This document shows, piece after piece, positions 27,035-37,965 of a DNA stretch of 64,000 bases. A program made the translations under genes and the position numbers. The notes below the pieces were generated by a model that was given only the letters and a program-made list of their open reading frames with translations, was not told the origin of the DNA and did not search any database. The DNA lies in NCBI GenBank assembly GCA_944470555.2, contig OX104129.1, positions 49,323,998 through 49,387,997 of the forward strand, read 5' to 3'. Position 1 is the first letter of the stretch, and the number at the start of each line of letters is the position of its first letter. Source of the stretch: Heterobilharzia americana. Lineage: Eukaryota; Platyhelminthes; Trematoda; Strigeidida; Schistosomatidae.

Positions 27035-27456
27035 TTTTAATTTAGAAGTAATCTTCATCATGGACTGCTGTCAGTTGGGGAACAATTGGAAATCTGGGAG
27101 CACTGGACAGCTGTTTCGTCCTAGCATGGGAATCCTCAGCAGTACGCATCCACCACCTGACTAGAGATTAAACTCAGGATCTTCAGGTTTCACGGAGAAC
27201 GCGTTAACCATTCAGGCACTGGATCGGTTTCCAGTGGTTTACAATCTCCAACTTCTGTCAATTCACGACATAGCACGACTATCACCCAAGGTATTCAGTT
27301 AGCATCCACTTCACTTATGACTGGTTGGCCCCACAGGTCACGGCTTCTCATTAGAGCTTCGTGATATACATCTGGAAGCAGCTGTCCAGTGCTCCCAAAT
27401 TTTCAATGGTTCCCCGACTGATGTCAGTCCATGATGAATACTACTTCTGAAATAAG
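27035..27456 (-). mobile_element. SINE-like element with inverted arms and a hammerhead motif
   Basis: Ends are about 75-bp imperfect inverted repeats running from AGAAGTA..TTCATCATGGACTG to the CACTGGACAGCTG block. The left arm carries a minus-strand hammerhead (27100-27147). Next to it is a tRNA-like segment (GGTTAACGCG, then GAGTTTAATC as a B-box-like motif). The right arm keeps only the 3' half of the hammerhead (CAGCTGTCCAGTGC). Confidence 0.75.
27100..27147 (-). ncRNA. Hammerhead ribozyme motif (candidate)
   Basis: On the minus strand: stem I strand GTACTG, core CTGAGGA (matches CUGANGA), a stem II hairpin closed by TCC/GGA, GAAA, a very short stem III, then CTGTC before CAGTGC. GTACTG and CAGTGC pair over six bases with one G-T wobble. 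The first stem II pair is T-C instead of G-C. Expected cleavage is after GTC. The sequence is identical to the motif at 35346-35391. Confidence 0.6.
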
Positions 27457-27583
27457 TAATCTGTTTGAGACTGTTTGATAAATGAAAAGTTCTTAGTATA
27501 TTCTACATAATAGATAGTAACAGTAGAAACTTTAAAGTAAACTGAAGTAAACAGAGATAGACTGATAGTTGATTTGTCCTTGT

Positions 27584-27584
<1 letters not shown>

Positions 27585-27624
<40 letters not shown>
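27585..27624. repeat. (TA)n microsatellite
   Basis: Forty bases of uninterrupted TA dinucleotide. Confidence 0.98.
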
Positions 27625-27627
<3 letters not shown>

Positions 27628-30480
27628 GGTGGATTCTTGAATAATAACCTACGGCTTCACTTTTGTGGTTACTTGGTTTCTCGAAAACAGAAAAGCCGTA
27701 AAAATAAAAATGTTCATTGTCCAGTCAAATATGTACAAAAATTAACGGTTTTTATTCATTAGTTGATGGCCATGGGAAGTTCTACACCGGTCTAGAGAGC
27801 CCCTTGACTGGTCCTAATCTAGCACGTATTATCACATGGCCTTTCGCGAAAGTTCGACACGCCATGATTGGCTATGATGGCCTTTCAGCGATTTCCAGGC
27901 ACCTCTGAGGAATCTAGAAGATACTGTCACACTCTATAACAATAGATATATAACAATATATAAAAACTTGGAAAGCTCATAAAATATTTTCGTTTTGTGG
28001 AAATTTGAATAATTGACTTTAATATCATAGACTCATGTTCGACACACGGATTGCTGTCCTTGTGAGGCAAAGAAAACTTCCAAAATCCTAGAATTTAGCC
28101 TGAAGTCTAAAACGGAGTGCAATAAGAAATAAGTTCATTTCATAAGACAAAACATCTAAGATGAATTCTTGCTAATATATTCAAAGTTGGTCTGTGTTAG
28201 GTGAATATATTAGTTTAACCAATAAATAGCCAATAACTTTTATTTTATTTTTATCACAGCATGTTGCAGGTCTGTATACAAGTATTGTCAATAGACTTCC
28301 AGGTATAACAGTGGAAATTCAGAAATAAGCAAAGTAACTACCTTCAGAAGTTTTGCTGAATATGGCACGATGGTGCTCAAGCTTTTGAAAGCATTAATTC
28401 ATTATGAAGATGTAGTGTAAGGAAGTTTATCTGGCTGCCTGTTTGAACCTTGAACTACTAAAATTTTCCACCACTCATTTCCTCAAATTCTTTGATTTCA
28501 ATTTGTTTTAATCATTTAACTGTCTTCTAAACATGCCATGTACTCTTGCACAGTTTTAAAATATATTCAACTAGCAGTTTATCGAACAGATAACAAAACC
28601 GATTAAAAATGTTAAGTTCAGTGGAAATGGACTTTTCGTTGGGCGAAAATTCATCCACTCTTCGGACGCTTAGCTGTAATGGCAGATTTTGCACTGGCTA
28701 AATGAACCGTCACCAAACTTAGGTTTGATTTTCTGTACATCCTCCATTCTCGATAGGAAGGTAATCGAACATCAGCTGACTGTTCGACATTATTGCCTTT
28801 AACGGTGCTATCGTTAACATTGTTCGGATGCAGTCATCATTTCATTTGAACATATTGTTTCGGTAGTGAACTTGCTGAAAATTCCATACTGTATAAAACA
28901 CTGTTCGGAATAAGGCAATCATTATTATTGTTGTTATTATTATATTTCTACAGAAATTACTCCCGTTTTCAGCATCTAGACTGTCTTCCTTTCTCGATAA
29001 GCATCATTTTGTTGAATCATCTGAACAAGATGCTTGCTGTGCTACAAAGAATTTTTTAAAAGCTTGACTGTGGCTATGCATACAATTACACAGCTCAACA
29101 CTATAGGATAGGACAGAGTGAAAATCCTTAGAATTAATCTTTAGGGGTGTGAGGAGAAATTAGTAACTGAATCTTTGTTTGTCGAATTAACATCTAATAC
29201 ATATAACAGGAATGATTGTAGCTATTCCGGATATAGGGAGAATCCTACTATCCACATTACAAAGAGGGCAAGGAATTTAGGACTACATAAAGGATGTCTC
29301 AAAGTTGTGTAGTTGTCGTGATATGACTATGGATAATAAGTTATGTTCGAAACTTAATCCAGTCAATAACACTATTCCACTATATAACACGCCTAATAAT
29401 TCAACTAAGAGTGAATTACATTCTGCCATAGTGCCCAAGTATTATTCTGACATTTGATGCATTGTTTCAGTTTCCAGATTTTTCTTGATAACCTGACAAA
29501 CAACAACAAAACGCGTATCGGTCTCAGTTGCTACGCTTTCCATCAGTACACTGAGAGGAAAGTCAACGAGGGCGAGAAAGAAGAGACCTGAAAGCAGGTG
29601 AGGAATTGATGGATTTCAAAACGGTTTTTTATCACTAACTGATATTAGCTAGAGAACTTTTGAGAAGCTGAGGGCTGTCCGAGACTTCATAGCAGTGGTC
29701 GATTGAACCCAGGGCTGTCACCCCTCATAGCCATCAGAGTAACACAAAGCGACTTGATGATGACCTGTGATACAGACCAGCTTTGTTGTTCTGATGGTCA
29801 CTAGTAGTATACTAATCAGCGTTCCATGCTTCGTAAGATGATACATTATTTTTGATGAAACAAACAAATAGTGTATGAGTTTTATTTGTCCCCTTCGAAT
29901 ACGCAATTAGATTTGACAGTAACTAAACTGAAGTAAATGCTCATTAAATAACAGAAACAGAATAGTAAAGAATGATTATAAATAATAAGAAAAGGAATAA
30001 TGAAGCATTTATGAGGACTGGACTTCATGTACAACTTTTCTCACTTGACGGTTCGGTCCCGTGTTTTCACTGTCAACCTAATGCGGTCAAAGAAGAATTT
30101 TACTTTATCTGATGATACAACCATAGAATGACTACTTGAGATATTTGGGCTACTGAAGATAGTGGTTATAGGAAATGATACTCTGCGTAAAATATTTCAC
30201 TTTGTTGACTTATTCAAGTGTATTACTTTGTCAGAAAATGTGGACTCACTGAATATTATCCTTATTGCAGAAATCATCACCTTACGGAAAGCATTTGTTT
30301 TCTGTGACTTCATTCAACCTCATAACACAGAACATAAAACATTTCCTAGGATGTACTTACGTTGTATAATTCACGCCTAACCAAGAAATCTACACGCGAA
30401 CAAACGTTGCGATGATGAAATCCCTTCAATTGTCCCCCCATACTTATAGCAAATCCGAAAAAATCACCTTAACATTAATT
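27625..30480. other. Intergenic DNA, no gene recognised
   Basis: Ordinary AT-rich sequence. The open frames at 27574-27762, 27717-27908, 29718-29906 and 30162-30380 are short and featureless. Bases 29690-29720 contain a GATTGAACCCAGGG string like the B-box end of the SINE-like family, but the rest is not recognisable. Confidence 0.45.
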
Positions 30481-30602
30481 TTGACAAGAATTATATCTAT
30501 AAAAGATACGTAGATGACACCTTTACAGTTTGCGATGAAAATATGAAACTAGAAACCTACTTGAAACCATCATTAGTCCTCACGAATTTATTAGCTTCAC
30601 TC
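30481..30602 (+). mobile_element. Penelope-like element fragment, reverse transcriptase (5' part)
   Basis: Encodes NYIYKRYVDDTFTVCDE, the YVDD catalytic block with the flanking residues typical of Penelope-like reverse transcriptases. After a frameshift it reads SPHEFISFT. An RTE copy interrupts it at 30603; the sequence resumes at 31294. Upstream motifs are not recognisable. Confidence 0.7.
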
Positions 30603-31293
30603 CAGTCACCATCAACGGGAGGAACTTAAAGGAAGTAGCCTCCTTCACCTATCTAGGCAGCACTGTTTCAACTACAGGCAGCACAGACGAGGACGTCAAT
30701 ATTAGCCAGGATCGGAAAAGCAAGACATGCGACCATTAGCCTGAAACCAGTGTGTAGATCTTCTGCCCTCAGCAAGCGGAACAAGATCCGGATTTTCAAC
30801 ACCAATCCAGTCCAGTCAGTGCTTCTATATAGCTTAGAGACTTAGCGCGTTACGAAAGGGATTTCCAATAAACTACAGACATTCATCAACAACTGCCTAT
30901 GCTGGCTCTTTACTGAAGATCAGATGGCCAGAATAATAAGAATAAGCAACAAGGAACTCTGGCCTGACAACGAACCAACCAAGAAACTGTCGCTCAATAA
31001 ATATGCAGTGGAAGGAAGTGGAGATTGATTAAATTGGGCATACACTGAGAATGCCGACTGGGGACTTCACACGTCAGGCCAGATGTTCGAGTGGAACCCC
31101 GATGGGAAGCGACGAGTTGGGCGTCCAAGTGTGACATGGAGGAGTTGATGTGAGGAAGAAATGAGAGCTTGTGGCCAGTCGTGGAACCGGGTTCAAAATA
31201 TTTCAGGGAACAGAGTGCACTGCAGACGTGCTACTGAAGCCTTATGTTCCATAAGGAACCCAGGGGACTAATAATAATAATGATAATAATAAT
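30603..31293 (+). mobile_element. 5'-truncated RTE insertion nested in the Penelope-like fragment (copy R5)
   Basis: Identical by eye to 26160-26830 of copy R4, including shared stop codons, until the last few bases before the tail. It ends in (TAA)n with a TGA variant. It is flanked by ACTC at 30599-30602 and 31294-31297, a likely target-site duplication. Confidence 0.9.
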
Positions 31294-31360
31294 ACTCTAG
31301 AAGCAGAATCAAACTCGGAATTTCAGTTCCTTGTTTTTGACTTTTAATGAATAATAATAT
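31294..31360 (+). mobile_element. Penelope-like element fragment (3' part after the insertion)
   Basis: Reads (ACT)CTAGAAGCAGAATCA, giving LEAESNSEFQFLVFD. This continues SPHEFISFT from 30602 as in Penelope RTs, where the FT strand is followed by an acidic stretch and a PFLD-like motif. Sequence to about 31520 may be further decayed Penelope. Confidence 0.6.
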
Positions 31361-32387
31361 TTACTTGCTTATTGACCTAATTGGAAAAAACAGCTTATCA
31401 TTTTCACAACAGTTTCAGCTTAAGGAAGAAAGCAATCTCATCTGTTTACTATGGTCAAGAATCTAGAACTTTATAAACGGAAGAAACTTTTGATTACTTA
31501 CTAAAGAACCTAGGTACACTCCCAACAGGAAATGAACACTGAACTTTACAGGGGAACATTTTTAAGCCAAAAGTTTCATTCTGACAAATGGTCATCAACA
31601 TCTATAAAGCAACCTAACGAGCACAGAGTCAAATAATGTATGATTCTGTTTACTTGCTCCTGAGTAACTAATTAAATCGATCGTAATATATGGCAGATCG
31701 TGAAACTCCCTCATGAGCATAACTCCAACTGGTTGATAAAGAAAGAACAGAAAGGCTTTTTCAGCTCTTTAGCAGAATACCTAGTAAGATAGGGACATTT
31801 ATCTTTTTTGTGGTGCTATCAGGTCATTAGAAGGGAGTAGGAATAAGACATTAAGATATAACTTAAACATGTGCATGATACATTCTAAAGTAGTATGTGA
31901 AACCTCGTTCCTTGCAGTGACTGTCATAAATGATTGACCATACTCGATAATCCCTTCCTGATACAGCCATATTTTATTTGCTAATTTTATGTTTATCGTT
32001 CTGTTCTAATCCCTATCTGTGTAATGCAATCTCGCCTTTTTTATTCAATAAGTTTTTTTTCTGCAGACCGTATACTGATCCAGAACACTTTATACTTTCA
32101 AAGTGTTTCCATGACTGTCCACCTGAGATAATGAGTTCATAGGAAGGAAAAATATGTCTTCCCTGTATTCATCTACCCTGTTTTTATTCTAATTGAAGGG
32201 GCGTATTCTATATTTGAAGAATAACTTAGATGTCAAACCCTTTTCACTGTACTAGTTCCATTGAAAAATAACGACTAATAAAGTTAGAAATAAATGAAGG
32301 TGGATGAGTAATTTCAGAACCATTTGAACACAGTCAAAACAGTGAATTTGTGTAAAAAAAATTAATTTACAATATTATAGTTAATGG
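31361..32387. other. Intergenic DNA, nothing recognised
   Basis: AT-rich and without open frames or repeats that I could assign, apart from possible decayed Penelope sequence up to about 31520. Confidence 0.4.
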
Positions 32388-32545
32388 CTAGCAGGGGAAT
32401 GCAGGCCATGCGTTTCGCCCTGTTTTGGGGCTAGTCAACTGAATGTACCTGCACCTCAGTGAGTAACGTTTTTCCTATTGGGACTGGAACCTTCTACTCA
32501 TCACTTCAAATGCCTAGGCGTTATCCACAAGGCCATTGAGGCATG
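32388..32545 (-). mobile_element. Smα-type SINE with decayed hammerhead
   Basis: On the minus strand, a tRNA-like head (TGTGGATAACGCC, then GAAGGTTCCAGTCC as a good B-box) precedes GGTACATTCAG and a hammerhead. The core is mutated (TTGACTA for CTGACGA), while stem II (CCC/GGG) and GAAAC are kept, and ATTCCCCTGCTAGCC follows. Matches the published Smα layout of a tRNA-like promoter followed by a hammerhead. Confidence 0.65.
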
Positions 32546-33009
32546 ATAGCAGCAATAAGTAATGGCTGAAGAAGTTTATACTGCACGTTTCTAACTTTCT
32601 GAAGGAAGTAGATGAACTCTTACTGACTAAATGTTTTAGTTCTGTCAAACTTAACCTTTTAAAGTTTGATGAGTTCCATTACTTTTGTATTTTGTTTCTT
32701 ACAACTGCATCAGTCTAGTGGGCCTACAAATTTTCGTAATCAAGTGATTCTATTAAATACATCAGGTACATTTCTGGTATGCATCAACTCACGCTTGAAG
32801 CAAATTAATACTAGTGAGTATGAAGAAAATTTCAAATAAGTTCAGTTGGGAGGTTTGTATTTGATATTTTTTTTGGTTAAATCACTGTACGATGCAACGC
32901 AATAAATTGGGTAAATCAAGTCTGTTTTGAAGACAGCTACTCAGTCGTGGCATCGGAAGAAAGTCGCACTATATCGTGAATAGACAGAAGTAGGAAAATA
33001 TGGATCACT

Positions 33010-33140
33010 GAATTCCGACCTCGTTACCCAATGGTAAAGGGCTTGCTGGATAACATAGAGGTTCTAGGTTCGATCCTCAGGGAAGGCTGTGGATGCACAC
33101 AGCTGAAGAGTCCTATACTAGGCGAAACAGCTATTTATTA
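33010..33140 (+). mobile_element. Smα-like SINE with partial hammerhead
   Basis: tRNA-like head: GTTACCCAATGGTAAAGG, then GGTTCGATCC (near-perfect B-box). It is followed by CAGCTGAAGAGTCC, a stem II hairpin and GGCGAAACAGC. The core CTGAAGA fits CUGANGA. The cleavage-site strand is lost after AGC. Confidence 0.65.
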
Positions 33141-35131
33141 CTTCTTAACTTTCAATGATTATTTAAACGTTTTCATCTGTCATGAATACCAAATTGAATT
33201 CAAATGGATTATTGCACTATCTTCTCAGTGCGTTTACTTGCCTTATATTTATATTACGCGGGTGCTTTTATACAGAGTACGATACTATTATTTTTTCATT
33301 CCGGAGTTTTGTGGTGAGTTTTCTGAGTGATAAAGAGTTATTCATTTCAATAAATTATTCTTCTTTGATAATTTACCTAGTTTAGACCAATTTAGACTTT
33401 CAAAATAAACCACCTTTTGACAGTATTCATAAATTAATTAGCGAAGAATAATCCACACAATGAAGTACTTTCAGTTCGAAATCACTTAAAGTGACATCTT
33501 GATGCAAATTAATGAATGACCTATTTCTGATTCTAATTGTCTGCGGTTACACTGATTTGGAACCGAGTGTTTTTATGGTGTTAGTATATACAACAAAACT
33601 ATCTTCACATTTTGACAAAATTTGTTATTGATTCATCTCAGTACCATTCAAGTGTTTTGCTACCTAAGTTGATGTATTACTGCCACTTAAAATTAGGCTA
33701 ATAAAATTTTCACTATACATCTCAATTTGATTTTTAACTAAACCACACAAAAGTGAGATTAAAATGACACTGAAAGCACCAAAGAACAACTTGTTGTTGT
33801 ACCTTTCTACATACTGTCTTTAAAAAAATAACTATTGAATTTGTTGAGATGACTTGTTTAGTCATAAATTGATATTTTAGTACTTAGAGTGCAATTTTAA
33901 TAAATGTAACAACTAGTGAATATTCTTTCTGGAAATAAAAAGTATATTTAGGTTGGGGTAACAGATTTACTGGATTATAATAGTATTTTTTTTAATATTG
34001 ATATATCTTAAAAATAGAAATTTAATTGACTACAGTTAAGAATAGTCAGTTTACAAGCAAAAAACTGACATAAGAAATGTTTGTAAACAGATTATACGTA
34101 ACACTGTAGGTTATCAGCTTATTCGGAGTCAAATGAACGTGTTGATCAAGATTAAGTAGAGTGAAATAAAAAGGCACTCTGAATGCTTTTCAAAACAAAA
34201 AGAGATGTTATAAACTTGACTTTAATAAAAAGTAGATCATTTGTCTAGCTATTACCTTAGGTGCCGTGTAAAATATGTGATGTACAATGCATTTTCGATA
34301 AAAGTGATATTCCGGGCCTGTAAACCCAGGCTTTGCAAGTTTAGGATGTCTAACAACTCTCGATGGTCGAGTATCGTTGTCTCAGTAGGATTGTTCACAT
34401 CTGGGGAAAAAAACTATTTTAGTAATTCTGATATGAGACTTTGGGTTTAGGCATGGAAGAGGTTGTCAATCATTGGTTAGTGTCCTTTTGAAACATCAGC
34501 TTCCTTGACATGAAAATGTATTTTTTATATGATGACAGCGGCTTATTCATCACTAACCGTTCCATTAGCCCTGTGATTAGTCGTCAGTGTATTATTCAGT
34601 GCCATAGAATAAAGGATAACTGCGTTCTGCAAGCATCTGTTCGTGCTTCATGATTCCCTAGGCGGGTTTCCAGAGACTGTGCAACTCAGCGACATTAGAT
34701 GATAACAGATATGGCTCAGAATAGGAACTAAAGGTGAGCATCCTGCACCTTTCTTTTCCCTTATATCTCTGAAAAGTAAAATGAAGGTAGTGAATGCTTT
34801 TTAGTATCTAGCCCAGAGATTTTTATTTAATGGCCCATCTCTGCTTTTACTTCTGTTCTGTCTTCCTTTTTCTTTATCACAATTTCTTCATTTTGTTGTC
34901 GGTATATTATGATGTGTGGTGAATTTCTTCGTGCTCACTTTTTATTGATTATGTTTTAAATTACAAAACAGGAATATCACCGCCAGTCATGAGGAATTTA
35001 GTTACTTAAAAGTTTTCAGTGTATCAAACCACAAGTTATATATATCATGGCCTATTATTGTTCTACCACCAACAGCTCTTAAATCTCTTTATATTATTGT
35101 TTATGCGCTAACTTTGAGTGAATTTTGTTTA
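33141..35131. other. Intergenic DNA, no gene recognised
   Basis: AT-rich. The overlapping open frames at 33031-33330 and 33182-33385 and the one at 34241-34450 lack motifs. The first begins inside the SINE-like repeat. Confidence 0.45.
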
Positions 35132-35450
35132 AAGCTCTAATGAGAAGCCGTGACCTGTGGGGCCAACCAGTCATAAGTGAAGTGGATGCTAACTGAATAC
35201 CTTGGGTGATAGTCGTGCTATGTCGTGAATTGACAGAAGTTGGAGATTGTAAACCACTGGAAACCGATCCAGTGCCTGAATGGTTAACGCGTTCTCCGTG
35301 AAACCTGAAAATCCTGAGTTTAATCCCTAGTCAGGTGGTGGATGCGTACTGCTGAGGATTCCCATGCTAGGACGAAACAGCTGTCCAGTGCTCCCAGATT
35401 TCCAATTGTTCCCCAACTGACATCGGTCCATGATGAAGACTAATTCTAAA
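35132..35450 (+). mobile_element. SINE-like element with an intact-looking hammerhead
   Basis: Reverse-orientation relative of 27035-27456 lacking one terminal arm. It has a tRNA-like segment (GAATGGTTAACGCGTTC, then GAGTTTAATCCC) followed by the hammerhead at 35346-35391 and the outer arm ending near 35450. Confidence 0.7.
35346..35391 (+). ncRNA. Hammerhead ribozyme motif (candidate)
   Basis: Stem I GTACTG (35346-35351) pairs with CAGTGC (35386-35391), with one G-T wobble. The core CTGAGGA is at 35352-35358. Stem II is TCC/GGA, with its first pair mismatched T-C. GAAA is at 35374-35377, and cleavage is expected after GTC at 35385. All invariant core bases are present; the weak points are the stem II closing mismatch and the minimal stem III. 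Confidence 0.6.
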
Positions 35451-36240
35451 GCATTGTGATAATGCTTCTTAAAAATTACTCTGGATAGAAAAAGTTATTA
35501 AATTTCTCCTTGTCTTGATATTGTATACTTTTATAAGAGATAAATAATAATGGGGCGAGACTAAAAGTTATCCCCAAATGTTACGGTTCTTCCCATAGAT
35601 TGTTGAGTTGTTTTTGGAAATACCAAATTTTCTGTGTTTTGCATAAATGCTTAAACTATCTGGATAGTTTTCACAATGCCATCAGTCAATGAATCGTGTT
35701 TCAAACCGTTAATTCATATGCAGTATTGGCTACACTTACACTTCTTAGGCGGAAAGTAAGTAAAGTTATTCAAGATAGATGATGCTCACGGATCACAGTG
35801 AGTTAGTTGAGGCTTCAAATTACATCTAAAAGGAATCAGGATTTCGGTTTTCGCCTCAGAATATTTACACACAAAAGACATAAAATATATATTTCCATAC
35901 AGAATCCTATAACATCTGGGAATAACTTTTAGTCTCACCCATGATAATGTTTCTAGAACTTGCCAATCTGTGTGCAGGTCTCAGATACATGATTATCCTG
36001 GTAATCAAATATATAATACAGGCTGACTTAGTGAATAAACTAACTACATTTACGGAACTTCATAGATATTCGAGATTTTGAATAAAAAGCACATAACTAA
36101 CAATAATTTCTTGAAATGTTTTGTATGCTTTATTTCGATTAAACTGAATTTGAAAAGTCAGCTTAAAGCAGAAGGAAAAATTAATATCATGCTTTCCTCA
36201 TTAAAGTATTCATGACTGAATAATTTTTCTGGAAATTATT

Positions 36241-36499
36241 TCATGGAGCACGGAATCCTATTGCAGCACAAGCTAACCTCGGACCTGAATTACCAGTTGT
36301 TTTACTCCCTTCATCTGGATTGGTTCCAAGATCATCCATTCGTTGATGTATGACAAGCGAGCGACCAATAAATCCATCATAGGGTAATAATTTTTTCACC
36401 GTTACTTTTAGATTGAAAATCATAACTCCCCGTCTGTTGACTGGAATATTTCCTAAATCACCGGCATGTCTAGGATAGCCTACGAGACCTCCATGAGTT
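36241..36499 (-). CDS. Secreted-type Cu/Zn superoxide dismutase copy 3, exon 3
   Basis: Acceptor AATTTAG, then A completing CA|A, then THGGLVGYPRHAGDLGN with the zinc ligands. LVIHQRMDDLG follows with the copper ligand. TGNSGPRLACAAIGF carries the active-site Arg and disulfide Cys, and the exon stops with TGA at 36241-36243. The exon length, 259 nt, is the same as in copy 1. The protein differs from copy 1 at many positions (for example KVTVKKLLPYD against WVSLYGLGPYN), so this is an older paralogue, not part of the recent duplications. The frame is intact. Confidence 0.9.
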
Positions 36500-37594
36500 C
36501 TAAATTTAAAAAAAGAACCATATGGACAGTTCAGGAATGAAAACACACCAGTGTACATGTAAAGAAGTTATTTCTCTTCGGACGTCATCGAAACATATTA
36601 ACACAGCAAAAAACATTAGGCTTTTATCTATGTTTATGGTTTCATTGACAGGAACTTAAATATTAGTAGTAATATCCAATAAAGATGACTTTGAATAATC
36701 TTATTATTACAAATAAACATATTAATCGAATTTTTATTAGACTGTTGAGATTCTAGGATGCGGTTAATGTGAGGTGCGTAATCTAGTTATTGGATGAACA
36801 GTACGATACCTGACACAGAAAAAGGCATCATTGGACTGGAGCAAGTTTACTCCAATGGAAATATGAACATAACAATCCAGAGACAACTCTTGTTTTTATA
36901 TGTTCCCTTGGGGCAAATAAACAAAATTGCATATTAAAAGTGGGAGATTAACAGATAGGAAAACAGCGCTCTTAAAAGCGTTAAAACTGAGCGATGCAAG
37001 TAGGGCGGAAAATGGCTCAAAAAAGATCATTCAAGTATTTCCATAAGATAAATTTATAAAATTAAAGTGTTAAAAGTTCACTTTGGGGAATATAACACTC
37101 ATAACACAGATAGTGGCTATAATTATTGTAAATCCGTAAATGCTTATCACAGTCTACGTATGAACTTCTTAAATATGATCGGTAATATTGATTACTAAGG
37201 TCAATGACTTTACTGCTGAGCGGTTTAAAGTGTAAGTGTTCCACTGGTAGATTTATTATTATGTATAAATTACCTATAATTGATCAGGTTCTCATGTACT
37301 AAATGTCAAATACGTTATGCTTATGAGATCTGGTAATACAATCCAATAAAGGGTCAGCTTCAGTTCGAGCAACTGTGTACTCATGTTCTAAACTCCAGCT
37401 GACGTCTCTACCTAAACATGACTCTCTTGAAGTTTGTTGGCGCATGCTAGTAATCATCGAATCTGGGTTCAAAGTTTCCTGAGAACTGCTTTCGCAACAG
37501 ATGAATCTCATGTGTTGGAAAATAGATGATATGCCAAGCTGATAGTTTCGTGGTAGCGTTTTCGGAATTCGAAATAAAATAGTTTACTAAAATA

Positions 37595-37720
37595 GTCCTA
37601 TTTGGGACTCTTCAGCTGAATATACTTGCACCCTGATGAATGATGCTGCGCCCGTTTGAACTCGAACTCACCATCCATCTCTTCATACTCAAACTCCAAA
37701 CGGTTATTCTTTAGGCTAGT
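37595..37720 (-). mobile_element. Smα-type SINE, truncated in the hammerhead
   Basis: On the minus strand: a tRNA-like head ending GAGTTCGAGTTC, then TATATTCAGCTGAAGAG, and a perfect stem II (GTCCCAAATAGGAC) where the sequence leaves the consensus. GAAA and the cleavage strand are missing. Confidence 0.6.
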
Positions 37721-37794
37721 TAGATTCGGAATAAAAACGAGAAATTAAAAGAATCAGCAAACGTATTGTTGCTTGTATTATACCGTCGTTGACT

Positions 37795-37965
37795 GGACCA
37801 AACTGATCGGTCACTGTTGGCATATGCTAATCGGTCCCGAGTATGAATCCCGATGAGAACAACCTCACTCATTGGAAGGCAGGTACATTCAGCTGACGAG
37901 TCCTGAATAGGACGAAACGCGCATCCTGAATTCCACTGCTAGCCACTATCCATCACATCAGTAAA
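37795..37965 (+). mobile_element. Smα-type SINE with a well-preserved hammerhead
   Basis: A weak tRNA-like head (GAGTATGAATCCC as B-box) is followed by GGCAGGTACATTCAG, the hammerhead at 37887-37931, and TTCCACTGCTAGCC, the usual 3' flank in this family. Confidence 0.75.
37887..37931 (+). ncRNA. Smα-type hammerhead ribozyme
   Basis: Stem I ATTCAG pairs perfectly with CTGAAT. The core is CTGACGA. Stem II GTCCT-GAAT-AGGAC pairs over five bases. GAAA is at 37914-37917, and the cleavage site is ATC at 37923-37925 (an allowed NUH triplet; GUC is usual in Smα). Stem III is minimal and has a C-A mismatch next to the U-A pair, which may lower activity. Schistosome satellite DNA is known to encode active hammerheads of this form. 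Confidence 0.75.

Noticed and set aside
33010..33140. A true tRNA gene because of the strong GGTTCGATCC box
   Set aside because: No cloverleaf acceptor stem forms and a hammerhead-like segment follows, so it is a SINE head.
33031..33330. Overlapping open frames suggesting a small membrane protein
   Set aside because: The first begins inside a tRNA-like SINE repeat; the rest is AT-rich with no conserved feature.
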